Shown piece after piece: positions 1-6,269 of a stretch of 6,269 bases of DNA (the first letter of the stretch is position 1; every line of letters starts with the position of its first letter). Made by a program: the position numbers and the translations under genes. Location: positions 1 through 6,269 of the forward strand of contig VGGM01000103.1 of the NCBI GenBank assembly GCA_016868515.1. The letters are read 5' to 3'. This DNA is from Bacteroidota bacterium. GTDB lineage: Bacteria; Bacteroidota; Bacteroidia; Bacteroidales; VadinHA17. The notes beneath the pieces are model-generated. The model worked only from the letters and a program-made list of their open reading frames with translations, was not told the DNA's origin and made no database searches.

Positions 1-2484
1 GGACCGGCGGTGAGTTTCACATCACTTACCCCTCAGAACTACTTTATCGGTCACAGCAGCGGTGCAAAGACTACCACCGGATTGTACAACTCATTCGTAG
101 GGTATGAGGCAGGCTTTGAGAACACAGGGGGCAGCTACAACTCATTCATCGGTTTTGAGTCGGGGAGATCGAATACCACAGGCACTCACAACACATTCAA
201 CGGGCACCAGACCGGGCTAAGCACTAACGCAAGCTACAATACGGCAATGGGATATCAGGCCGGTGTATTTAATCTTTCAGGCTTCAATAATGTATTCATT
301 GGTATGCAGGCCGGGCGGGGCTACTTCCCTGCAATAGCTTCAGGATCATATAATGTATTGATTGGCAACAGGGTGGGTTATGGCATGACAACCGCCGCGA
401 ATAACGTAATTATGGGTTATGATGCAGGATACGGACTAACAACCGGATCCGACAACGTTTACCTCGGACGTCAGTCGGGTTACCAGAATTCAACCGGAAG
501 CTATAATGTATTCCTTGGATTTCAGGCAGGCTCCTCCGGAATATCAAGCTACAACACATTTCTGGGTTATCAGGCAGGATTCTCCTCCACCGGAAGCTAT
601 AACTCATTTATTGGCTATCGTGCAGGACGGGGTAATACAGGAGGACAGAGTAATGTTTTCATGGGTTATCTGACAGGCTTTACCAACCAGACCGGATCGA
701 ACAATGTGGCTTTGGGCAATTTTGCCGCCTACCTCGGAACCACGGCATCGAGTAATGTATTCCTTGGCGACTCGGCCGGCTACGGAAATACCAACAGTTT
801 CAACGTATTTCTTGGGAAGGGTACGGGCAAGGCCAATGCCGGACAGTACAACTCATTCATGGGATTTCAGGCCGGCATGAGAAATACGTCGGGAAGCAGC
901 AATGTCTTTCTCGGATACCGCTCAGGGTACTCAAATACGGGCGGAACCGACCCCGCCGGCAGTTATAATGTCTTTATAGGCAGGGAAAGCGGGTATAAAA
1001 ATTCGACCGGACACTTCAATACATATCTGGGATACAGAACCGGTTATGAGTCGGCCTCAGGGGCATATAACGTAATGATCGGATACAATGCGGGTCTGAG
1101 CAATCTCAATAGCAGGAATGTATTTATCGGATATGAAAGCGGTGTTCTCAGCACAAACGGATACAATAATGTATTCCTGGGTTACTGGGCCGGGAAATCA
1201 AACACCACAGGGTCTGATAATGTTTTACTTGGCACCTACAGCGGCAGCAGTAACCTGACGGGAATCAATAATGCCTTTGTCGGTAAAGAAGCCGGATATT
1301 ACAATACCGACGGGGGATCAAATGCCTTCTTTGGGGCATACAGCGGATATAAAAATACAACCAGTTACAACACCTTTATAGGACACAGGGCCGGATACGA
1401 AGTAACATCTGGTTCCTCCAATGTATTTCTTGGCACAAATGCAGGCGAAGGTGCACCGGGGGTGGCAGTTACAGGCGCTGAAAATGTTGCTGTCGGCGCC
1501 AGAAGTGCAAAAACACTCTCAACGGGTCAGCGTAACGTCATGATCGGTTCCAATGCCGGATATTCAACCACCACAGCCCAGTATTCAAATATGATAGGAT
1601 ATAATGCAGGTTACAACAGCAACGGCTGGTATAATATTCTTATGGGCTCAAATGCAGGTTACCAGACAACGGGTAGCAATAACTTCATTGCCGGTCAGAG
1701 CGCCGGACGGTTTAACACAACGGCCGGTTACGGTGTGTTTATCGGATATCAGTCCGGCTACAACAATTCAACCGGCAACGATAATGTATTTATCGGAACC
1801 AGCACCGGCCGGACAAATACCACAGGTACTCAGAATGTATACATTGGCCCGTCGGCCGGTTATTCAGCAACCGGCTCATATAATGTCTTCATCGGAACAA
1901 CAGCCGGTTACTACGAAACCGGAAGCAGCCTGCTGATAATAACAAATACCACTATCGGAAATCCTCTTATCAGGGGGGATATGTCGGCTAAACAACTCGG
2001 CGTTAATGTGTCGGCAACTACCCAAACCCTCGATGTCGGAGGAAATGCCAGATTCAGGGTGATAGCCTCCGACGCCTACCATGGAGTACTCAACCGGAAA
2101 AGTGACGGAACACTTACAACCGCGACTTCCGATGTCAGGATGAAAGACAATATCACCACCCTGTCTAACAGTCTGGATAAAGTATTGCAGATGAGAGGAA
2201 TATCCTTCACATGGAAAACCGAACCTGAGATGGGAACCAGAATTGGTATGATCGCCCAGGAAGTTGAAAAGATTATCCCTGAACTGGTGTTTACAAATGA
2301 AGTTGATGGATACAAGGGCATAAATTATGCAGAAGTCTCTGCAGTACTGGTTGAAGCAATGAAGGAGCAGCAAATCATCATTGAGCAGCAGAACCTTAAA
2401 ATAGAATCCCAACAGGCTGAATTTGATAAGCTTAAAGCTGAGGTAGAGATTCTTAAATCATTGATTATTAACAATAATCGTTAA
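1..2484 (+). CDS. Repeat-rich tail fiber domain-containing protein with C-terminal S74 chaperone domain (5' partial)
   Basis: The reading frame is open from base 1. A GTG at 10 is possible, but no ribosome-binding site or signal peptide precedes it and the first repeat begins a few residues later, so the true start is probably left of the window. Numbering from that GTG, residues 9-639 are 37 tandem repeats resembling xNxFIGxxAGxxNTTGS. Residues about 640-706 are a linker with a LDVGGNARFR segment usual before S74 domains. Residues 707 to about 790 match the peptidase S74 / endosialidase intramolecular chaperone domain: SDVRMKDNI at 707-715, then IGMIAQEVEKIIPELV and GYKGINYAEVSAVLVEAMKEQQ. 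A Gln/Glu/Lys-rich heptad-like coiled coil (about 780-820) ends the protein. The visible protein has no cysteine. In characterised phage proteins this domain drives trimer assembly and then cleaves itself off before the Ser; here trimerisation, cleavage and surface exposure are inferred. No phage genes lie nearby, so a cellular fibre or adhesin is likelier than a prophage tail fibre. Ligand unknown. Confidence 0.92.
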   Translation, partial: GPAVSFTSLTPQNYFIGHSSGAKTTTGLYNSFVGYEAGFENTGGSYNSFIGFESGRSNTTGTHNTFNGHQTGLSTNASYNTAMGYQAGVFNLSGFNNVFIGMQAGRGYFPAIASGSYNVLIGNRVGYGMTTAANNVIMGYDAGYGLTTGSDNVYLGRQSGYQNSTGSYNVFLGFQAGSSGISSYNTFLGYQAGFSSTGSYNSFIGYRAGRGNTGGQSNVFMGYLTGFTNQTGSNNVALGNFAAYLGTTASSNVFLGDSAGYGNTNSFNVFLGKGTGKANAGQYNSFMGFQAGMRNTSGSSNVFLGYRSGYSNTGGTDPAGSYNVFIGRESGYKNSTGHFNTYLGYRTGYESASGAYNVMIGYNAGLSNLNSRNVFIGYESGVLSTNGYNNVFLGYWAGKSNTTGSDNVLLGTYSGSSNLTGINNAFVGKEAGYYNTDGGSNAFFGAYSGYKNTTSYNTFIGHRAGYEVTSGSSNVFLGTNAGEGAPGVAVTGAENVAVGARSAKTLSTGQRNVMIGSNAGYSTTTAQYSNMIGYNAGYNSNGWYNILMGSNAGYQTTGSNNFIAGQSAGRFNTTAGYGVFIGYQSGYNNSTGNDNVFIGTSTGRTNTTGTQNVYIGPSAGYSATGSYNVFIGTTAGYYETGSSLLIITNTTIGNPLIRGDMSAKQLGVNVSATTQTLDVGGNARFRVIASDAYHGVLNRKSDGTLTTATSDVRMKDNITTLSNSLDKVLQMRGISFTWKTEPEMGTRIGMIAQEVEKIIPELVFTNEVDGYKGINYAEVSAVLVEAMKEQQIIIEQQNLKIESQQAEFDKLKAEVEILKSLIINNNR
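34..1926 (+). repeat. 37 tandem coding repeats (16-22 residues, about 51 bp each)
   Basis: Counting each unit from the residue before the conserved Asn gives 37 repeats: 23 of 17 residues, 11 of 16, two of 21 and one of 22. They sum exactly to the 631 residues from 9 to 639. The core is N-V/S/T-F-I/L-G-x-x-A/S-G followed by a loop usually shaped like Y-x-N-T-T-G-S. Three units carry 4-5 extra loop residues: repeat 6 (bases 286-348), repeat 18 (898-963) and repeat 28 (1417-1479). Codons differ widely between copies, so the array is old and diverged rather than freshly duplicated. The regular Gly/Asn/hydrophobic pattern suggests a beta-solenoid or trimeric beta-roll like YadA-type heads; this fold is inferred. 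Confidence 0.93.
2463..2479. repeat. AT-rich inverted repeat at the end of the S74 gene
   Basis: GATTATT-AAC-AATAATC is a perfect 7-bp inverted repeat with a 3-base loop, lying in the last codons of the S74 gene just before its TAA. It also sits about 46 bases beyond the stop of the convergent dipeptidyl peptidase gene on the other strand. It could form a small hairpin in either transcript, but it is AT-rich and no run of T follows on either side, so a standard intrinsic terminator is not supported. The 40-base gap (2485-2524) itself has only a tight CCGG-TT-CCGG element. It may be a weak bidirectional structure or chance. Confidence 0.3.
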
Positions 2485-2524
2485 CTGTGTGAGCGCGTCT
2501 GTGTACCGGTTCCGGCTGTCGTAA

Positions 2525-4579
2525 TCAGTTGACTGCCGTAAGGAAAGAATAATTCCGGCCGTAGTAAATCATCTGCCCGGTATAGTCATCGACATAATCC
2601 AGTGCAATGTCCTTGATTCTGCCCCTCGAATCAACAACAGGTGTCAGTATCGGATTCACAAAGCCGGAGTATGGCGCCAGATCAAGTTTAGCATACCTTT
2701 CAAGGATTCCGTTATGAAGCACGGGATCAACCTTAATACCGTAACTCTCTATCAACTCCATACCTGCTTCAAAATCTCCTTCCGACTTGATCCTCTGCAC
2801 TTCGGCAAGCATCTGGCCGAATAATACCCGCAGCTTCCGGTAATCATTTATCTTTACATATACCTTCCCGTCACGGTTAATCATCTCAACAATATTCTCA
2901 GGGTTGCCTTTTTCGTATACCCAACGCGATATTGCTGCCCTGCAACGCATGTGCGCCTGCTCAATCTGTCTGCCGGGCCGGATTCTCACAAGCTGTGTAA
3001 GAAGCCCGTTCCTGAGATAATTATCATAAGCAGCCATGGCAGCCTCCTCCTCCGGAAGAAGTCCAAGTTCAACCACTTTGGGATCAGGCAAATAATACAG
3101 CGCGAACAGGTCTGCCCTCATCTCCTCAAGCGGTGAGGCATAGTTTCTGAGCGCATTGGGGTCGGTTCCCGGGGCCAGCCTGCCGCTAGCGTGACCAATG
3201 CACTCATGCATGTCGGTATGAAGTGCTCCGGCCTGTGATCCAAACTTTTTGGCTCGTGCTGTTTCAGAATCGTTCTCTGCAAACTCCTCAAGGAACCCGC
3301 TGCCCTGTGAAGCCTTGTCGTATGCCTCCGAAATATTGGCAAGTGTAACCGATTTTGAACCAACTTCCTTTCTTATCCAGTTTGAATTGGGCAGGTTGAT
3401 ACCCAGCGGTGAAGCGGGATAACAATCACCTCCCAGCATGGCAATATTGATTACACTGGCCGCAATACCGGTCACCTCCTCCTTACGGTAACGCGGATCA
3501 ACCGGCGAATTATCCTCAAACCACTGTGCGTTTGCACTTATTATCTCAGTCCGCCTGGTGGCTTCAATATCCTTGTAATTGACAATCGCCTCCCATGTGG
3601 CCTTCATCCCCATCGGATCGGCATATGTTTCAACAAATCCGTTAATGTAGTCAACCATAGTGGCCGTATTGCCTGCCCATACAACGTTGTAGTCGTCCCA
3701 TTTCTTCAGGTCTCCGGTTTTGTAGTAATCAACAAGCAGGTCAATCTGCTTTTTCTGCAGTTCATTCTCAGCCACCCCGCCTGCCTTCTCAAGCCACATC
3801 ACTATCATATCAATTGCTGCTCCGTACAAACCGCCCGACCGATATGGTATCTCTGTTACCTTCCCGTCACTCTTCACCACCCTGGTGTTTAAACCATACT
3901 CCACCGGCCTCGGATCAGACGGATTGACAACTGCTGCGTAATACTCCTCCACTTCGGCCTGTGTAACGCCATCGTAGAAGTTATTGGCTGAAGAGGTAAT
4001 CATATCGGCACCGGCCGACTGGAATGCCCTCCAGTAATAAAGGTTATCATCGAAAAGAACCGGTTTCAGGAACAATGACAGTGCCTCAGCATCCTTCCCT
4101 TCAAAATCAGGCAGTTCGGCCGGATCTGAATTCGCTATCAGTGTATCGAAATACTCCTGCGGGAACCCGGGCCTGAACTTCTCGTTAGAGTAGTGGTGAT
4201 GGATGCCATTGGCAAAGAAAACCCGTTTGGCATATGCCATAAAAGCTTCAAATTCATCGCACTCCCTCTCTCCGTTATATGTCAGTATTATGGCCTCTAT
4301 CGTTTTTCTGATAACCAGGTTATACCTGAAGTTCTGGTCCCAGAGTATATCCCTTCCGCATAATGCGGCCTCGCTTAAATAATAAATAAGCTGTTTCTGA
4401 TTCAGCGAAAGCTCTTCAAATCCCGGAACACGGTACCTGAGCACCCTGATATCATCAAACCTGTCGATCTCATAAACGAAATTCTCATCAGTAACACTGG
4501 CTTCCTTACCGGGTTTGCATGAACTGTTCATCAGTAAAATAATTAGTGTGAATAAAAGAGGGCGTGTAATTGTTCTCAT
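2525..4579 (-). CDS. Dipeptidyl peptidase III (family M49 zinc metallopeptidase), predicted lipoprotein
   Basis: Complete 684-residue protein. Family M49 enzymes remove dipeptides from the N-terminus of oligopeptides using one zinc ion. The M49 signature is intact: HECIGH at residues 458-463 gives two zinc-ligand His and the catalytic Glu459, and EEMRAD at 485-490 fits the second motif (EEcRAE/D) that supplies the third ligand, expected to be Glu486. The 27-residue spacing between motifs is, from memory, like bacterial members and much shorter than in the human enzyme. His543 in QAHMRCR lies in a conserved segment of the family. The N-terminus is signal-like: Arg2 and Arg6, a hydrophobic stretch at 8-17, then NSSC with Cys21 as the likely lipidated residue. 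The lipobox is loose (Asn at -3), and KPGK after Cys21 lacks the acidic surface-export signal, so a periplasm-facing lipoprotein is inferred. The ATG at 4579 is chosen because it gives this signal peptide directly. Divergent from the GGT-like gene, convergent with the S74 gene. Confidence 0.95.
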   Translation of the reverse strand: MRTITRPLLFTLIILLMNSSCKPGKEASVTDENFVYEIDRFDDIRVLRYRVPGFEELSLNQKQLIYYLSEAALCGRDILWDQNFRYNLVIRKTIEAIILTYNGERECDEFEAFMAYAKRVFFANGIHHHYSNEKFRPGFPQEYFDTLIANSDPAELPDFEGKDAEALSLFLKPVLFDDNLYYWRAFQSAGADMITSSANNFYDGVTQAEVEEYYAAVVNPSDPRPVEYGLNTRVVKSDGKVTEIPYRSGGLYGAAIDMIVMWLEKAGGVAENELQKKQIDLLVDYYKTGDLKKWDDYNVVWAGNTATMVDYINGFVETYADPMGMKATWEAIVNYKDIEATRRTEIISANAQWFEDNSPVDPRYRKEEVTGIAASVINIAMLGGDCYPASPLGINLPNSNWIRKEVGSKSVTLANISEAYDKASQGSGFLEEFAENDSETARAKKFGSQAGALHTDMHECIGHASGRLAPGTDPNALRNYASPLEEMRADLFALYYLPDPKVVELGLLPEEEAAMAAYDNYLRNGLLTQLVRIRPGRQIEQAHMRCRAAISRWVYEKGNPENIVEMINRDGKVYVKINDYRKLRVLFGQMLAEVQRIKSEGDFEAGMELIESYGIKVDPVLHNGILERYAKLDLAPYSGFVNPILTPVVDSRGRIKDIALDYVDDYTGQMIYYGRNYSFLTAVN

Positions 4580-4604
4580 GGCTGTAAATTAGGGTTGTCG
4601 GGAT

Positions 4605-4612
4605 CAAAGTTA
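4605..4612 (-). promoter_or_regulatory. Possible -7 promoter box for the dipeptidyl peptidase III gene
   Basis: Read on the minus strand this is TAACTTTG, an exact match to the Bacteroidota -7 consensus TAnnTTTG. It ends 25 bases before the ATG at 4579, which would give a leader of roughly 20 bases. I find no well-placed TTTG/TTG -33 element, because the nearest upstream TTG lies only about 11 bases away. An 8-base box with two free positions can occur by chance; position and orientation are the main support. Confidence 0.4.
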
Positions 4613-4613
4613 G

Positions 4614-4630
4614 ACAATTGGAACAATTGT
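4614..4630. promoter_or_regulatory. Perfect inverted repeat between divergent promoters (candidate operator)
   Basis: ACAATTG-GAA-CAATTGT is a perfect 7-bp inverted repeat with a 3-base spacer in the 111-base divergent intergenic region. It begins two bases upstream of the minus-strand TAACTTTG box and ends 26 bases before the plus-strand TATTTTTG box. A dimeric regulator bound here could affect both genes. No regulator gene is visible in the window, and the half-site belongs to no family I recognise. AT-rich palindromes of this size can also arise by chance. Confidence 0.35.
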
Positions 4631-4655
4631 TGAAGGAATCAGTCACGATAATAAC

Positions 4656-4663
4656 TATTTTTG
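4656..4663 (+). promoter_or_regulatory. Possible -7 promoter box for the GGT-like gene
   Basis: TATTTTTG fits the Bacteroidota -7 consensus TAnnTTTG and ends 27 bases before the ATG at 4691, leaving a leader of about 20 bases. The nearest upstream TTG (4630-4632) is 23 bases away, slightly beyond the usual 19-21-base spacing to a -33 element. The leader has only a weak purine stretch (GGGGAAAAA at 4682-4690) directly before the start, in keeping with the weak Shine-Dalgarno sites common in this phylum. Confidence 0.4.
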
Positions 4664-4690
4664 TCAGGGTATAAATAACATGGGGAAAAA

Positions 4691-6269
4691 ATGAAAAACA
4701 TACTTATTATAGCTCTGGTATTTCCGCTTTTCCAGATTATGGGGCAGGACAGGATAACCGGACGTGACTTTGCCACAAGGTCGGAGGTGATAGCCACCAA
4801 CGGAATGGCCGCAACAAGTCACCCCCTTGCAACCCAGGTTGCTATCGACATACTTAAGCGGGGAGGAAACGCAATCGATGCGGCCATTGCCGCCAACGCC
4901 GTACTTGGGGTGGTTGAGCCTACCGGATGTGGCATTGGTGGTGACCTGTTCGCAATTATATGGAGCAGCGAAAAAGGAAAGCTTTACGGACTCAATGCCA
5001 GCGGCCGGTCGCCACGATCCCTGACAATGCAGCACTTCAGGGATATGGGAATTGATAAAATCCCGGCATATGGACCACTCCCTGTTTCGGTACCGGGATG
5101 TGTCGACGGCTGGTTCGAAATGCATGAACTCTTCGGAAAACTGCCGATGACAACTATTCTCAAGCCTGCTATCGATTATGCCCGCGACGGATTCCCTGTT
5201 ACCGAAGTAATTGCCTATTACCTGGCAAGGGGGACATCTCTTCTAAAAGATTACCCCAATATAAGTGAAGTATTCATGCCTGGTGGCAAAGCACCTGCCA
5301 GGGGAGAAATATTCCGCAATCCGCAGCTTGCAAATACCCTCGACAAGATTGCAAAAGGTGGACGAAATGAATTCTACAGGGGATCAATAGCTCGTACAAT
5401 AGCCGACTTCATGAAAAGTCAGGGAGGGTTCCTTACTTATGATGATATGGCACGGCACCGTTCAGAATGGATCGAACCGGTTAGCACTACATACCGTGGC
5501 TATGAAGTATGGGAACTGCCACCGAACGGGCAGGGAATAGCTGCCCTGCAAATGCTCAATATTCTCGAAGGATACGATATCAGAGGCATGGGCTTCGGCA
5601 GTGCCGAATACATCCATTTGCTTACCGAAGCCAAAAAGCTTGCGTTTGAAGACAGGGCAAAATACTATGCCGATCCGGCATTTGCCACTAATATGCCTGT
5701 ACAGCAGCTTATCAGCAAGCAATATGCTGCCGAGAGAAGGAAGCTTATTAACCGCGACAGGGCAGGACTCAGATATGATGCCGGAAAGTTCGACTCCGAC
5801 AATACAATATACCTTACCGTTGCCGACAAATCAGGAAATATGGTCTCCCTCATTCAAAGCAACTACAGGGGTATGGGTTCGGGCATGTGCCCTCCCGGAC
5901 TAGGCTTTGTTCTTCAGGACAGAGGAGAACTTTTCAGTCTTAGCGAAGGCCACAATAACGTATATGCTCCAGGCAAAAGGCCATTTCATACCATTATACC
6001 CGCATTTATTACACGGGGTGGCAAGCCCTGGGTGAGCTTCGGGGTTATGGGTGGTGATATGCAACCCCAGGGGCATGTCCAGATAGTTATTAACCTGATT
6101 GATTTCGGCATGAACCTTCAGGAAGCTGGTGATGCACCCAGGATATACCACGCGGGCTCATCGGAACCAACCGGGTCAATAATGACCGATGGCGGTACCC
6201 TCTTCCTGGAAAGCGGAATAAGAACCGAAGATATTCAGACACTACTCAGAAAAGGTCATAAGATCCAGT
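4691..6269 (+). CDS. ggt: Gamma-glutamyltransferase-family enzyme, exported (3' partial)
   Basis: The frame runs from ATG at 4691 through the right edge with no stop: 526 codons plus one base. Family enzymes are about 540-580 residues, so only a short C-terminal piece should be missing. They are Ntn-hydrolases that self-cleave into two subunits, exposing a Thr that hydrolyses or transfers gamma-glutamyl groups from glutathione and similar compounds. Residues 1-18 form a signal peptide (likely cut before Gln19), implying a periplasmic enzyme. Visible motifs are GGNAIDAA at 58-65, VVEPTGCGIGGD at 74-85, Arg106 in NASGR (candidate substrate carboxylate binder), Thr372 in DNTIYLTVADKSGN (predicted cleavage site and nucleophile), RPFHTIIP at 430-437, and GVMGGDMQPQGH at 451-462. 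TIY replaces the TTH of the E. coli active site and MQPQGH is present, which points to the broader GGT-like/acylase clade, so classical glutathione activity is not certain. The ATG at 4680 is not the start because it stops after four codons. Divergent from the M49 peptidase gene. Confidence 0.92.
   Translation, partial: MKNILIIALVFPLFQIMGQDRITGRDFATRSEVIATNGMAATSHPLATQVAIDILKRGGNAIDAAIAANAVLGVVEPTGCGIGGDLFAIIWSSEKGKLYGLNASGRSPRSLTMQHFRDMGIDKIPAYGPLPVSVPGCVDGWFEMHELFGKLPMTTILKPAIDYARDGFPVTEVIAYYLARGTSLLKDYPNISEVFMPGGKAPARGEIFRNPQLANTLDKIAKGGRNEFYRGSIARTIADFMKSQGGFLTYDDMARHRSEWIEPVSTTYRGYEVWELPPNGQGIAALQMLNILEGYDIRGMGFGSAEYIHLLTEAKKLAFEDRAKYYADPAFATNMPVQQLISKQYAAERRKLINRDRAGLRYDAGKFDSDNTIYLTVADKSGNMVSLIQSNYRGMGSGMCPPGLGFVLQDRGELFSLSEGHNNVYAPGKRPFHTIIPAFITRGGKPWVSFGVMGGDMQPQGHVQIVINLIDFGMNLQEAGDAPRIYHAGSSEPTGSIMTDGGTLFLESGIRTEDIQTLLRKGHKIQ

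Noticed and set aside
34..1926. Regular units of about 50 bases that might resemble a CRISPR array or satellite DNA
   Set aside because: The periodicity is at protein level in one continuous open frame. The DNA copies differ strongly and there is no constant-repeat/unique-spacer pattern.
1876..2412. 178-codon open frame on the minus strand inside the S74 gene
   Set aside because: Lies fully antisense to well-conserved S74 sequence, shows no recognisable domain, and looks like a frame shadow.
1..2484. S74 / tail fiber domain as evidence of a prophage
   Set aside because: No other phage gene, integrase or attachment site is visible. Such domains are common on cellular proteins in Bacteroidota, and the neighbours are metabolic enzymes.
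2505..2515. ACCGGTTCCGG element in the convergent gap as a terminator stem
   Set aside because: The stem would be four pairs around a two-base loop, with no T-run on either strand.
4680..4694. Four-codon reading frame (MGKK) whose TGA overlaps the ATG of the GGT-like gene
   Set aside because: Could suggest translational coupling, but it is too short and too easily produced by chance in purine-rich sequence; no attenuator hairpin or ribosome site supports it.
4664..5125. 153-codon open frame on the minus strand over the start of the GGT-like gene
   Set aside because: Antisense to conserved GGT motifs, no recognisable domain, and it would run across the proposed promoter region.
5601..5903. 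100-codon open frame on the plus strand in another frame of the GGT-like gene
   Set aside because: Overlaps the conserved GGT frame, which continues uninterrupted, and has no recognisable features.

Overview
The window looks like chromosomal DNA of a Bacteroidota (Bacteroidetes) bacterium of moderate GC content. The evidence is a long repeat-rich 'tail fiber domain' (peptidase S74) protein of the kind common in free-living Bacteroidota, an exported M49 dipeptidyl peptidase III with the HECxGH zinc motif typical of Bacteroides relatives, and -7-like boxes of the form TAnnTTTG. The phylum call is inference; there is no rRNA or other taxonomic marker here.

There are three large protein genes and little else. 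(1) Positions 1-2484, plus strand: the 3' part of a gene whose start lies left of the window. It encodes 37 tandem 16-22-residue repeats, a linker, a C-terminal S74 intramolecular chaperone domain and a terminal coiled coil, so it is probably a trimeric fibre or adhesin-like surface protein. (2) Positions 2525-4579, minus strand: a complete dipeptidyl peptidase III, predicted to be a lipoprotein. It converges on gene 1 with only a 40-base gap. (3) Positions 4691-6269, plus strand: a gamma-glutamyltransferase-family enzyme with a signal peptide, cut off by the right edge after 526 codons.

Genes 2 and 3 are divergent and share a 111-base intergenic region. It holds a TAnnTTTG-like box facing each gene and a perfect 7-3-7 inverted repeat between the boxes, a plausible shared control region. 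Both products are predicted to be exported. One removes dipeptides from the N-terminus of oligopeptides and the other attacks gamma-glutamyl or related amide bonds, so together they suggest peptide or glutathione-like substrate salvage in the periplasm. That link is inferred from adjacency and predicted location.

No RNA gene, insertion sequence, CRISPR array, phage structural gene or att site was seen. I found no convincing evidence of a wholly new system. The points most worth a second look are the architecture of the repeat fibre, its possible self-cleavage site, the non-classical active-site signature of the GGT-like enzyme, and the symmetric divergent promoter region.
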